Source: Thalassospira profundimaris
Lineage (GTDB): Bacteria > Pseudomonadota > Alphaproteobacteria > Rhodospirillales > Thalassospiraceae
Assembly (NCBI RefSeq): GCF_003326755.1
Contig: NZ_JPWH01000003.1
Span: 124,001 to 188,000, forward strand
Length of the DNA: 64,000 bases
Reading direction: 5' to 3'
Shown here piece after piece: positions 55,887 through 64,000 of this stretch. Position 1 is the stretch's first letter; each line of letters begins with the position of its first letter. The notes under the pieces were generated by a model. It had not been told where the DNA came from, searched no databases, and worked only from the letters and a program-made list of their open reading frames with translations. A program made the position numbers and the translations under genes.

Positions 55887-57053
55887 ATGTCGGTGACGAA
55901 ATCTGTTTGCATTATGGGTGTTACCGGTTCGATCGGTAAAAGTACCGTTGATGTCGTACGTGCCCATCCTGACCGTTATCGTGTCGATACGGTAACAGCC
56001 CATCGCAATGTTGCCGAACTTGCCCGAATGGCCATAGAGCTTGATGCGCGGTTTGCGGTCATTGCCGATCCGGCTTTTTTCGATGATCTGAAGTCTGCAT
56101 TGTCTGGCACGGATATTGACGCCGGGGCAGGGGAAAATGCCCTGATCGAGGCGGCAGAACGACCGTGCGATATTGTCATTGCCGGTATTGTTGGCGCTGC
56201 CGGTTTGCGCGCCACCCTGGCAGCGATTCGGCGGGGTGCGATCATTGGTCTGGCCAACAAGGAAACGCTGGTGTGCGCGGGCGAGTTGATGATGGCCGAG
56301 GTGCGCAAATTTGGCGCGACGATTATCCCGGTCGATTCAGAGCATAGTGCGATCTTTCAGGTTCTGGACCGTGATGCGACGGACAAGGTCGAGCGCATTT
56401 TGCTGACGGCTTCGGGCGGGCCGTTCCGCACCTGGTCGATGGCTGATATGGCAAGTGTCAGTCGTGAACAGGCTTTGGCGCATCCGAACTGGAGCATGGG
56501 GGCGAAAATCTCGATCGATTCTGCGACCATGATGAATAAGGGGCTGGAACTGATCGAGGCGGCCCGCCTTTTTCCGGTGCCCGAACCGCAGATTGAAATT
56601 CTGGTGCATCCGCAATCCGTGATTCACAGCATGGTTGAATATGTAGATGGTTCGGTCCTTGCCCAGATGGGAACGCCGGACATGCGCACACCTATTGCCT
56701 ATGCTCTTGGATGGCCCGACAGGCTGGAATTGAGGTTGCCACGGCTTGATTTCGCATCGATTGGCCAGTTTAGTTTCGAGGCCCCCGATACCGGGCGTTT
56801 CCCTGCTATCCGTTTGGCGCGCGAAGCCTTGCGAAGCGGGGGTTCCCTGCCTATTGTTCTTAACGCTGCGAACGAGGTTGCTGTTGCGGCCTTTTTGGCG
56901 GGGCGTATTGGTTTTCTGGACATTGCGAAATCTGTGGAACACATTATGGCCGCCCATGCAGATGAAAAGCTGCTGGATATCGACCATGTGTTTGTGATTG
57001 ATGATATAGCCCGCCGCAGCGCCGAAGACCTGATTTCTCAAACGGCCCGTTAA
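55887..57053 (+). CDS. dxr: 1-deoxy-D-xylulose 5-phosphate reductoisomerase
   Basis: A 388-residue NADPH-dependent enzyme, the first committed step of the MEP isoprenoid pathway; it makes 2-C-methyl-D-erythritol 4-phosphate. The NADPH site is GVTGSIGKSTVDVV (about 10-23). LANKETLVCAGELM, PVDSEHSAIFQ and the flexible loop with SMGAKISIDSATMMNKGLELIEA hold the metal and substrate residues. It precedes rseP in the usual cluster. Confidence 0.97.
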   Translation: MSVTKSVCIMGVTGSIGKSTVDVVRAHPDRYRVDTVTAHRNVAELARMAIELDARFAVIADPAFFDDLKSALSGTDIDAGAGENALIEAAERPCDIVIAGIVGAAGLRATLAAIRRGAIIGLANKETLVCAGELMMAEVRKFGATIIPVDSEHSAIFQVLDRDATDKVERILLTASGGPFRTWSMADMASVSREQALAHPNWSMGAKISIDSATMMNKGLELIEAARLFPVPEPQIEILVHPQSVIHSMVEYVDGSVLAQMGTPDMRTPIAYALGWPDRLELRLPRLDFASIGQFSFEAPDTGRFPAIRLAREALRSGGSLPIVLNAANEVAVAAFLAGRIGFLDIAKSVEHIMAAHADEKLLDIDHVFVIDDIARRSAEDLISQTAR

Positions 57054-57082
57054 GGCCCGTCTGTACCAAGGAAAACTGCTAG

Positions 57083-58189
57083 ATGGTTACTGTTCTTGCG
57101 TTTCTTTTTGTTTTGTCTGTTCTGGTTTTTGTACACGAATTCGGACATTACTGGGTCGCAATCAAGGCGGGCGTGAAGGTCGAGTCTTTTTCCATCGGTT
57201 TTGGCCCCGAAATTGTCGGCTGGAACGACAAAAGTGGAACGCGCTGGAAGATCAGTGCCTTGCCGCTTGGCGGTTATGTCAAGATGTATGGCGACATGAA
57301 CCCCGCCAGTGCCGGTATGCGCGATGACCTGGATGCGGAAGAAAGCAAATATGCGTTTCACCACAAGGGTCTTTTGGCGCGTGCCGCGATTGTTTTTGCC
57401 GGCCCTTTGGCGAATTTCATATTCGCGATTGTCATTTTCACGGTGCTGTTTGCCTTTGTTGGTCAGCAACGTGCCTTGCCGGTCGTTGGTGAAGTCACAC
57501 CCGACAGTGCCGCTGCCGCTGCCGGATTGCAGCCAAATGACCAGATTGTCGCTGTTGATGGAAAGCAGATCGAGTGGTTTGACGAACTTTATGTTCTGAT
57601 TCATGAAAAGCCGGGTCAACAGGTGGATCTGACCGTTAAACGGGGTGACAACACCCTGGATATTCAGGCAACGCCGCAGGCTATTACCAAAGGTGAAGGA
57701 CCCAATTCCGAGACATTTGGTCGTCTTGGTATCTCTGCGGGCAAAGTTGTTTCCCATCGCGACGGAATTTTTGATGCAATCGGGCATGGCGTTAACACAA
57801 CTTTCGGAATTGTCACGCAAACATTCAGCGCGATTGGCGAAATGATTGCTGGTACGCGTGACAGTTCGGAACTTGGCGGGCCGATCCGGATTGCGCAGAT
57901 GTCTGGTCAGGTGGCAGAAAGCGGCATTGCACCGCTGCTGTCCTTTATGGGGTATCTGTCCGTCAGTCTGGGGTTGATTAATCTTCTGCCGGTTCCGCTT
58001 CTTGATGGCGGACATCTGGTTTTTTACCTGATCGAAGCGTTGCGCGGTAAACCCATGAGTGCGAAAGCGCAAGAATATGGTTTCCGTCTGGGCGCGGGTT
58101 TGGTATTCAGCTTAATCATTTTTGCAACATGGAATGATCTGTCGCATCTGGGCGTCTGGAATTTCTTCAAGGGCCTTGCCGGCGGATGA
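57083..58189 (+). CDS. rseP: site-2 intramembrane zinc metalloprotease RseP
   Basis: A 368-residue inner-membrane protease that cleaves anti-sigma factors and signal-peptide remnants. The zinc motif HEFGH (His18, Glu19, His22) lies in the first helix. One PDZ domain covers about 120-195 (ALPVVGEVTPDSAAAAAGLQ). NLLPVPLLDGGHLVFYLIEALRG is the conserved third-helix motif with the zinc Asp. E. coli RseP has two PDZ domains, whereas this shorter form has one, like Caulobacter MmpA. It overlaps bamA by 4 bp. Confidence 0.95.
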   Translation: MVTVLAFLFVLSVLVFVHEFGHYWVAIKAGVKVESFSIGFGPEIVGWNDKSGTRWKISALPLGGYVKMYGDMNPASAGMRDDLDAEESKYAFHHKGLLARAAIVFAGPLANFIFAIVIFTVLFAFVGQQRALPVVGEVTPDSAAAAAGLQPNDQIVAVDGKQIEWFDELYVLIHEKPGQQVDLTVKRGDNTLDIQATPQAITKGEGPNSETFGRLGISAGKVVSHRDGIFDAIGHGVNTTFGIVTQTFSAIGEMIAGTRDSSELGGPIRIAQMSGQVAESGIAPLLSFMGYLSVSLGLINLLPVPLLDGGHLVFYLIEALRGKPMSAKAQEYGFRLGAGLVFSLIIFATWNDLSHLGVWNFFKGLAGG

Positions 58190-60507
58190 CTGCATATATC
58201 AGGGGGTTGGTTTTGCTGCGAAAAATGCGAACTGCTGCGATGATGGTAGCCCTTGCGGGTGCCACGGCTCCGGTATTCCTGCCGGTGGATGCTCAGGCTC
58301 AGAACTATCCCACCATCCAGCAGATCCGCGTGGAAGGGAATAACCGTATCGAAACCGGTACGGTGGATGCGTATCTCAAGGTCCGTGCGGGCGATGAATA
58401 TGACCCGCAAAAGATCAACGACTCGCTTAAGGCTTTGTTTGCAACGGATCTGTTTGCTGACGTTTCCATTTCCTACAACGATGGTACGATGGTGGTGAAG
58501 GTGGTGGAAAATCCCATCATCAACCGGATCGCCTTCGAGGGAAACAAACGTCTTAAAGACGATGCGTTGACCTCTGAAGTGCAGTTGAAACCGCGCGTGG
58601 TTTATACGCGGACAAAGGTTCAGGCCGACGTTCAGCGCATTCTTGATCTGTATCGTCGTTCCGGGCGTTTTGCTGCCACTGTAACCCCCAAGGTTATTCA
58701 GCGTGACCAGAATCGCGTTGATCTTGTTTTTGAAATCAACGAGGGCGAAGCAACAGGTGTTCGTCGCATCAACTTCGTTGGCAACAAGGCCTTTGATGAT
58801 GACGAACTGCAGGGCGTTATCCGGACCACGACCAGCGCATGGTGGAAGATTCTCACCTCGGATGACAATTATGACCCGGACCGTGTGACATTTGACCGCG
58901 AATTGTTGCGCCGGTTCTATTTGTCAGCCGGTTATGCCGATTTCCAGGTGCTGTCGTCTGTTGCCGAACTGACACCGGATCGTTCTGACTTTTTTATCAC
59001 CTACACTGTTAGCGAAGGCGAACGGTATAAGTTTGGTGACATCAAAATCAACTCCGAGATTGACAAGCTTGATGTCAATGAATTGAAACCGTTGATCAAG
59101 GTTGAGCCGGGCGACTGGTATAATTCGGATGTTGTCGAAGACATGATCAAATCACTGACGGATTATGTCGGTGATCGCGGTTATGCTTTCGTTGACATCA
59201 AACCTGAAATCAAACGGGATCGTGAAAATAATACGATCAATGTGACTTTCAATATTACAAAAGGTCCGAAAGTTTACGTCGAACGTATTGATATTGTTGG
59301 CAATGTCCGAACGCTTGATGAAGTCATTCGTCGCGAGGTTCGTTTCGTGGAAGGCGACGCCTTTAGTACGTCGAAACTGAACCGGTCGCGCCAGCGTATC
59401 GAAAATCTGAACTTCTTTAAAACGGTAGACGTCAAAACCCTGCCAGGCAGCGAGCCGGACAAATCGGTTGTCGAAATCGATGTTGATGAAAAATCGACAG
59501 GTGAATTTTCGATTGGTGCCGGTTACGGTACGGACCAGGGGCCTTTTGGTCAGGCGGGCATTCGGGAACGCAACCTGTTGGGACGCGGTCAGGATTTGCG
59601 CTTGGGCTTCACCGTTGGTGGTAGAAGCCGCCAGGTTGATCTGTCCTTTACCGAGCCTTATTTCCTGAACAGGGATGTCAGTGCCGGTTTCGACGTTTTC
59701 CGTCGCGAGGATGATAATCAGGACGAAAGCTCGTATGATGAAAAACAGACCGGTTTTGGTCTGCGTGCCGGGTATAACTTTACCGAGCATCTGAGCCAGC
59801 AGGTCCGTTATGGCCTTGAGTTTGATGAATATTCCGATGTGAAATCCGATGCGTCGCGGTTGCTGCGTGATGAAGATAGCAGTTTTAGTGAATCTACCAT
59901 TGGTCAAACCCTGACTTATGATCAGCGTGATAGCAGTGTGTCACCGAAAGATGGTTATTTCGCTCAGCTTTCCAATGATTTGGCCGGTTTTGGTGGTTCG
60001 GAACGCTATCTTAAATCACGTGTTTCTGCTGGTTATTACTTCCCGCTTGATCGTCAGAAAGAATGGATTCTGAGCACCAAGGGGTCTTCGGGCTATATCT
60101 TCGGGATTGGCGAGGATACGCGTATTTCCCAGCGTTTCCTGCTTGGTGGTTCCAGCTTGCGCGGTTTTTCGGCCGGGGGTGTCGGTCCGCGCGATAAGGC
60201 AAGTGATGACGCTGTCGGGGGTAAATTTTACTATGCCGGTACAGTTCAGCTTGATTTCCCGCTGGGGCTGCCGTCAGAATTTGCACTTAAGGGGCGTGTC
60301 TTCTCGGATTTCGGTTCGTCTTGGGGGGTTGATGGCGATCGTCCCGGCGAAATTTATGACACGGGATCACTGCGCGGGTCTGTTGGTATTGGGGTAGGCT
60401 GGGAGTCACCGTTTGGCCCGATTGGTGTTGACCTGTCGCAGGCTGTTCTCAAAGAAGATTATGACAAAGAGGAAGTGTTCCGACTGAATTTCGGAACCAG
60501 ATTCTGA
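58186..60507 (+). CDS. bamA: outer membrane protein assembly factor BamA
   Basis: A 773-residue Omp85 protein that folds beta-barrels into the outer membrane. A signal peptide (about 1-38, ending DAQA) is followed by five POTRA domains (about 43-420) and a 16-strand C-terminal barrel. The barrel contains NLLGRGQDLRLGF, the SSLRGFSAGGVGPRD loop-6 motif that matches VRGF, and the C-terminal strand ending FGTRF, with terminal Phe as the barrel signal. It is coupled to rseP and overlaps skp by one base. Confidence 0.97.
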   Translation: MTAYIRGLVLLRKMRTAAMMVALAGATAPVFLPVDAQAQNYPTIQQIRVEGNNRIETGTVDAYLKVRAGDEYDPQKINDSLKALFATDLFADVSISYNDGTMVVKVVENPIINRIAFEGNKRLKDDALTSEVQLKPRVVYTRTKVQADVQRILDLYRRSGRFAATVTPKVIQRDQNRVDLVFEINEGEATGVRRINFVGNKAFDDDELQGVIRTTTSAWWKILTSDDNYDPDRVTFDRELLRRFYLSAGYADFQVLSSVAELTPDRSDFFITYTVSEGERYKFGDIKINSEIDKLDVNELKPLIKVEPGDWYNSDVVEDMIKSLTDYVGDRGYAFVDIKPEIKRDRENNTINVTFNITKGPKVYVERIDIVGNVRTLDEVIRREVRFVEGDAFSTSKLNRSRQRIENLNFFKTVDVKTLPGSEPDKSVVEIDVDEKSTGEFSIGAGYGTDQGPFGQAGIRERNLLGRGQDLRLGFTVGGRSRQVDLSFTEPYFLNRDVSAGFDVFRREDDNQDESSYDEKQTGFGLRAGYNFTEHLSQQVRYGLEFDEYSDVKSDASRLLRDEDSSFSESTIGQTLTYDQRDSSVSPKDGYFAQLSNDLAGFGGSERYLKSRVSAGYYFPLDRQKEWILSTKGSSGYIFGIGEDTRISQRFLLGGSSLRGFSAGGVGPRDKASDDAVGGKFYYAGTVQLDFPLGLPSEFALKGRVFSDFGSSWGVDGDRPGEIYDTGSLRGSVGIGVGWESPFGPIGVDLSQAVLKEDYDKEEVFRLNFGTRF

Positions 60508-61085
60508 TGTATATGATGAAAACTGCCCAAAGATTTCTTCTGATTGCCCTGATGGTAACGGGCTTGGGTGTGCAGGCGCATGCCCAGTCCGCTGCTGCCC
60601 CCAAGGATACGACGGCGGTTGTCATGATCGTCGATTTTGAAGGCATCATGCGTGAAGCCTCTGCCATGCAGGATATGCGTAAGCAGGTTGAGAAACGCCG
60701 TGATTCCTACCAGGCCGAAATTGAAAAGCGTCAACAGGCCCTTCGGGATGAAGATCAGAAACTTGCTCAACAGCGCACTTTGTTGAGTGCGGATGTTCTT
60801 CAGCAGAAACGTGCCGAATTTCAAAAGAAAGTGGCTGAGTTTCAGAAATTTGCCCAGGGCCGGAACAAGGTTCTGGATGAAGCGGTGAATGAAGCGCGGA
60901 TCAAGTTTCAAAAGAAGCTGATTGAAATTATTGCCGACGTTGCGGAAGAACGCAAAGCAACGCTGGTTCTGCACAAAAGCCAGGTTATCCTTCATGCCAA
61001 TGCAATGGATGCGACCAAAGAGGTTTTTGACAAAATCAATGCGGCCATTCCCTCGCTGACGGTCGAATTTAAGGAAGCTCCCTGA
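60507..61085 (+). CDS. skp: periplasmic OmpH/Skp-family chaperone
   Basis: A 192-residue chaperone for unfolded outer-membrane proteins. A signal peptide (about 1-26, ending AHA-Q) is followed by [23 protein letters not shown]. Long charged coiled-coil helices follow (about 65-140, rich in Lys, Gln and Glu), the tentacles of the jellyfish trimer, and then a short beta-strand end. It lies between bamA and lpxD, its conserved place, and overlaps both by one base. ATG 60513 or 60516 could also serve as start. Confidence 0.93.
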   Translation: MYMMKTAQRFLLIALMVTGLGVQAHAQSAAAPKDTTAVVMIVDFEGIMREASAMQDMRKQVEKRRDSYQAEIEKRQQALRDEDQKLAQQRTLLSADVLQQKRAEFQKKVAEFQKFAQGRNKVLDEAVNEARIKFQKKLIEIIADVAEERKATLVLHKSQVILHANAMDATKEVFDKINAAIPSLTVEFKEAP

Positions 61086-62104
61086 TGGCAGATACGCGTT
61101 TTTTTAAACGCAAAGGGCCATTCGATGCGGCGGAGATTGCGAGAATCTCCGGTGCAACGCTTGTACAAACGACCGGCGCAAGCCGGTCTTTTGTCGATGT
61201 GGCACCTTTGCAGGTTGCAGATGAAACCTGCCTGAGTTTTTTTGACAATCGCAAATATATTGATGCCTTTGTCTCGAGCAAGGCCGGTGCGTGTATTGCC
61301 CGCCCGGAATTTGCGGATCGTGCTCCGGAAGGCATGATCGTCTTTACCAGCGACGATCCCTATCGTGCTTATGCCAAGGCGGCGACGGCGTTTTATCCGG
61401 CTGAAGCGGCAACGGGTGAAATTTCCCAGGCTGCCCACATTCACCCCAGCGCACGCCTTGGCAACAATGTGCAGATTGATCCGGGGGCCGTGATCGAGGA
61501 AAATGCGGAAATCGGCGATGGCAGTCGCATTTCGGCCAATGCTGTAATTGGCCGCGGTGTTGTTATTGGCCAGGGATGTTATATTGGTCCGGGTGCAGCC
61601 CTGACACATACGCTGATTGGCAATTTGTGCATCATTCATTCTGGCGTGCGCATTGGTCAGGATGGTTTTGGCTTTGCAATGGGCGCACAAGGGCATCTGA
61701 AAGTCCCTCAATTGGGACGGGTTATCATTGGCAACGACGTTGAAATTGGTGCCAATGCCACGATTGACCGGGGTGCCGGGCCCGACACCGTGATTGGCAA
61801 TGGTTGTCGTATCGACAACCTGGTGCAAATCGGCCATAACGTGGAAATGGGCATGGGGTGTGTCATTGTTGCACAGGTTGGCATTTCCGGATCGACGAAA
61901 CTTGGACATTTTGTCGTTGTTGGGGGGCAGGCTGGCATTACCGGACATCTGACACTGGGTGATGGCGCCAAAGTTGCGGCACAGGCCGGTGTCATGAAAG
62001 ACATGAAACCGGGCGATGTTGTTGGTGGCAGCCCGGCTGTTCCCATGATGGAATATCACAAGCAGACCGTTGCGCTTTCGCGACTGATACGAAAAAAGAA
62101 ATAA
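61085..62104 (+). CDS. lpxD: UDP-3-O-(3-hydroxyacyl)glucosamine N-acyltransferase
   Basis: A 339-residue cytoplasmic acyltransferase for the third step of lipid A synthesis, adding the N-linked 3-hydroxyacyl chain. An N-terminal uridine-binding domain (about 1-105) precedes a left-handed beta-helix of hexapeptide repeats ([29 protein letters not shown] onward). The catalytic His lies in [13 protein letters not shown], and the C-terminal helix is [17 protein letters not shown]. Confidence 0.96.
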   Translation: MADTRFFKRKGPFDAAEIARISGATLVQTTGASRSFVDVAPLQVADETCLSFFDNRKYIDAFVSSKAGACIARPEFADRAPEGMIVFTSDDPYRAYAKAATAFYPAEAATGEISQAAHIHPSARLGNNVQIDPGAVIEENAEIGDGSRISANAVIGRGVVIGQGCYIGPGAALTHTLIGNLCIIHSGVRIGQDGFGFAMGAQGHLKVPQLGRVIIGNDVEIGANATIDRGAGPDTVIGNGCRIDNLVQIGHNVEMGMGCVIVAQVGISGSTKLGHFVVVGGQAGITGHLTLGDGAKVAAQAGVMKDMKPGDVVGGSPAVPMMEYHKQTVALSRLIRKKK

Positions 62105-62115
62105 GGGCACTGTTT

Positions 62116-62565
62116 ATGACCGAACTGGCAAATGTTGATATCCAGCGTATTCTGGAGATGATCCCGCATCGTTATCCGTTTCTGTTGATCGACAAGGTCA
62201 TTGATATTGCGGCAGATGAATCGGCCGTCGGGATTAAAAATGTAACGATGAATGAACCGCAATTTGCCGGTCATTTTCCGCAGCAGCCGATTATGCCCGG
62301 TGTTTTGATTATTGAATCAATGGCGCAGACGGCGGCCATTCTGGTGGTTCATACGCTGGGTGCTGATTCCGAAGGCAAGCTGGTTTATTTCATGAGCATT
62401 GATAGTGCGCGTTTCCGCAAACCGGTTGTTCCGGGCGATGTGATGCACATTCACGTGCGGAAAAAACAAAGCAGGGGGCCGGTCTGGAAATTTGAAAGTG
62501 AAGTTCTTGTTGACGGCGCGGTTGTTGCCGAAGCAACGATTGCTGCGATGATCCGGGATAATTGA
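62116..62565 (+). CDS. fabZ: 3-hydroxyacyl-[acyl-carrier-protein] dehydratase FabZ
   Basis: A 149-residue hot-dog-fold dehydratase of type II fatty acid elongation. Catalytic His53 ([13 protein letters not shown]) and Glu67 (IIESMAQ) are present, as is the opening [14 protein letters not shown]. It shares 3-hydroxyacyl-ACP with LpxA, so its place between lpxD and lpxA links fatty acid and lipid A synthesis. Confidence 0.97.
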   Translation: MTELANVDIQRILEMIPHRYPFLLIDKVIDIAADESAVGIKNVTMNEPQFAGHFPQQPIMPGVLIIESMAQTAAILVVHTLGADSEGKLVYFMSIDSARFRKPVVPGDVMHIHVRKKQSRGPVWKFESEVLVDGAVVAEATIAAMIRDN

Positions 62566-62567
62566 TA

Positions 62568-63371
62568 ATGGCAAACGTGCATCCGACAGCAATTGTCGAA
62601 GACGGTGCGCAGCTCGGTCAGGATGTCGAAATCGGCCCCTATAGCATGGTGGGCGCTTCGGTGGTTCTGGGGGACGGGGTAAAACTGCATTCGCACGTGG
62701 TGATCGCTGGAAATACCACGCTGGGCGATGAAAGTGTTGTTTTCCCTTTTGCCTCGATCGGTCATGCGCCGCAGGATCTTAAATTCAAGGGCGAGGCCTC
62801 GCGACTGGTGGTGGGCAAACGTGCCAAAATTCGCGAAGGTGTCACCATGAATCCCGGTACCGAAGGCGGCGGCATGCTGACATCGGTGGGGGACGATTGC
62901 CTGGTGATGGCAGGTGCCCATATTGGCCATGATTGTATGGTGGGCAATCATTGTATCCTGGTCAATAATGCAACCTTGGCGGGACATGTCCATGTCGATG
63001 ATTTTGCCATTGTTGGTGGATTGTCGGCGGTGCACCAGTTCGTTCGTATTGGCCGACATGCCATGATTGGCGGGATGACGGGCGTTGAAAGCGACGTTAT
63101 TCCCTATGGGTCGGTTATTGGCAATCGCGCCTATTTGTCAGGGTTGAATATTGTGGGCCTCAAACGCCGTGGTTTTGATCGTGAAACGATTCATTCCCTG
63201 CGCAAGGCATATCGTCTTGTTTTTGCCCACGAGGGTACGCTGGCGGAACGCGTTGAGGAAGTCGCCAAGGACTTTGCCGATGTGGGCCCGGTTATGGAAA
63301 TCATCAATTTTCTGAAAGCAGAGAGCACACGCTCTGTCTGCACACCGAAATATGACAGTTCCGCAGGGTAA
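62568..63371 (+). CDS. lpxA: acyl-[ACP]--UDP-N-acetylglucosamine O-acyltransferase
   Basis: A 267-residue trimeric left-handed beta-helix enzyme, the first step of lipid A synthesis. It begins VHPTAIVEDGAQLGQDVEIGPYSMVGASVVLGDG. The catalytic His is in MAGAHIGHDCMVGNHC. The NIVGLKRRGFDRETIHSLRKAYRLVF helical C-terminal region is standard. ATG 62568 follows the fabZ stop; the in-frame TTG at 62562 overlaps it and is less likely. It overlaps lpxI by 20 bp. Confidence 0.97.
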   Translation: MANVHPTAIVEDGAQLGQDVEIGPYSMVGASVVLGDGVKLHSHVVIAGNTTLGDESVVFPFASIGHAPQDLKFKGEASRLVVGKRAKIREGVTMNPGTEGGGMLTSVGDDCLVMAGAHIGHDCMVGNHCILVNNATLAGHVHVDDFAIVGGLSAVHQFVRIGRHAMIGGMTGVESDVIPYGSVIGNRAYLSGLNIVGLKRRGFDRETIHSLRKAYRLVFAHEGTLAERVEEVAKDFADVGPVMEIINFLKAESTRSVCTPKYDSSAG

Positions 63372-64000
63372 AATTGGCCTGATCGCAGGTGGTGGTGATC
63401 TTCCCGCCCGCCTTGTCGGTGCCGCAAAGGCATCGGGGCGGGCGGTGTTCGTTGTTGCGCTTGAGGGCCATTGCGAGGCTCCCGATGCCCTGGGCGCGCC
63501 TTATGAGGTCATTCGGCTGGGGGCGGCAGGAAAAATCCTGTCACGGTTAAAAGCCGAAGGCTGTGTCGATGTTGTTTTGGCGGGCAAGGTAAAACGTCCG
63601 TCATTTGCTTCCATTCGCCCGGATTTGCGGGGTGCCAGATTGCTGGCGAAAATCGGTTTTAAATCACTGGGTGACGATGGCTTGCTGCGAATTATCGGAC
63701 AGGAGCTGGAACGCGATGGTTTTCGCCTTGTGGGCGCACATGAAATTATGGCTGACCTGATTGCGCCCGAGGGAACCCTGGGGGCTGTTTTACCCAGCGA
63801 GCAGGCATTGAGTGACGCGCGGCGCGGGCTGGAAATTGCCAAAGTTCTGGGCCGGGTTGATGTGGGGCAGGGATGTATTGTCCAGCAGGGGCTGGTGTTG
63901 GCGGTTGAGGCCATTGAAGGAACAGACGAAATGATTCGCCGCTCCGCCGGTTATGCCCGCCCCGGAGCAGGCGGCGTGTTGGTAAAAACCAGCAAGCCAC
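63352..64000 (+). CDS. lpxI: UDP-2,3-diacylglucosamine pyrophosphatase LpxI (5' part)
   Basis: The first 216 codons of a DUF1009/LpxI protein, truncated by the window end. LpxI hydrolyses UDP-2,3-diacylglucosamine to lipid X and UMP, replacing LpxH in alphaproteobacteria. The start MTVPQGKIGLIAGGGDLPARLVGAAK and later VVLAGKVKRPSFASIRPDLRGARLL and IAPEGTLGAVLP are family-typical. The ATG at 63352 lies inside the end of lpxA, in another frame. lpxB would be expected next, beyond the edge. Confidence 0.93.
   Translation, partial: MTVPQGKIGLIAGGGDLPARLVGAAKASGRAVFVVALEGHCEAPDALGAPYEVIRLGAAGKILSRLKAEGCVDVVLAGKVKRPSFASIRPDLRGARLLAKIGFKSLGDDGLLRIIGQELERDGFRLVGAHEIMADLIAPEGTLGAVLPSEQALSDARRGLEIAKVLGRVDVGQGCIVQQGLVLAVEAIEGTDEMIRRSAGYARPGAGGVLVKTSKP

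Overview
The window looks like a piece of chromosome from a free-living, flagellated, aerobic alphaproteobacterium of the Rhodospirillales, most like Thalassospira. The reasons are the gene order nuoA-N / birA / rnj / mce / DUF1467 / proS / lolCD / dnaE, the order tig-clpP-clpX-lon-hup, the block rpsB-tsf-pyrH-frr-uppS-cdsA-dxr-rseP-bamA-skp-lpxD-fabZ-lpxA-lpxI, the use of LpxI instead of LpxH, and a short ProS without the editing insert. The genus is inferred from protein character and gene order, not from a database search. I see no insertion sequence, prophage, integrase, CRISPR array or rRNA.

Layout. 1-3.5 kb (minus strand): a glucose/mannose-type ABC importer with two tandem paralogous binding proteins followed by the first permease, which is cut by the window edge. 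3.9-5.6 kb: a small DUF1127 protein, then two adjacent bacterioferritin genes with complementary active-site losses. 5.8-9.3 kb: a copper operon (CopA ATPase, CueR regulator, cytochrome c) behind a textbook 19-bp-spacer CueR promoter. 9.3-15 kb: an orphan soluble PAS histidine kinase and DadA (minus), then the bifunctional NAD(P)HX repair enzyme and malonyl-CoA decarboxylase (plus). 15.2-22.1 kb: tRNA-Leu, trigger factor, ClpP, ClpX, Lon and HU, a proteostasis cluster. 22.2-24.7 kb: tRNA-Val, an unrecognised lipoprotein, solitary fliG (minus) and tRNA-Asp.

25-39.4 kb holds the complete 14-gene nuo operon for complex I (A, B, C, D, E, F, G, H, I, J, K, L, M, N, with separate C and D), behind a good sigma70-like promoter and followed directly by birA. 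40.3-43.7 kb: RNase J, methylmalonyl-CoA epimerase, a DUF1467 membrane protein and an unrecognised secreted protein. 43.9-50.9 kb: ProS, the lipoprotein-release transporter LolC/E-LolD, and the DNA polymerase III alpha subunit. 51-64 kb: ribosomal protein S2, EF-Ts, UMP kinase, ribosome recycling factor, then isoprenoid/phospholipid precursors (UppS, CdsA, Dxr), envelope proteolysis and outer-membrane assembly (RseP, BamA, Skp) and the start of lipid A synthesis (LpxD, FabZ, LpxA, LpxI), the last cut by the window edge.

The window is mostly core genome, so no wholly new system stands out. The best leads are the tandem sugar-binding proteins, which differ at the sugar-pocket motifs and share a duplicated promoter element; the split-function bacterioferritin pair with a palindrome at its promoter; several perfect palindromes in promoters or leaders (hup, fliG, rpsB, rnj, upstream of the sugar operon); and two conserved-looking but unrecognised exported proteins. 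Long open frames antisense to nuoG, tig, lon and nuoD are judged to be codon-bias shadows.
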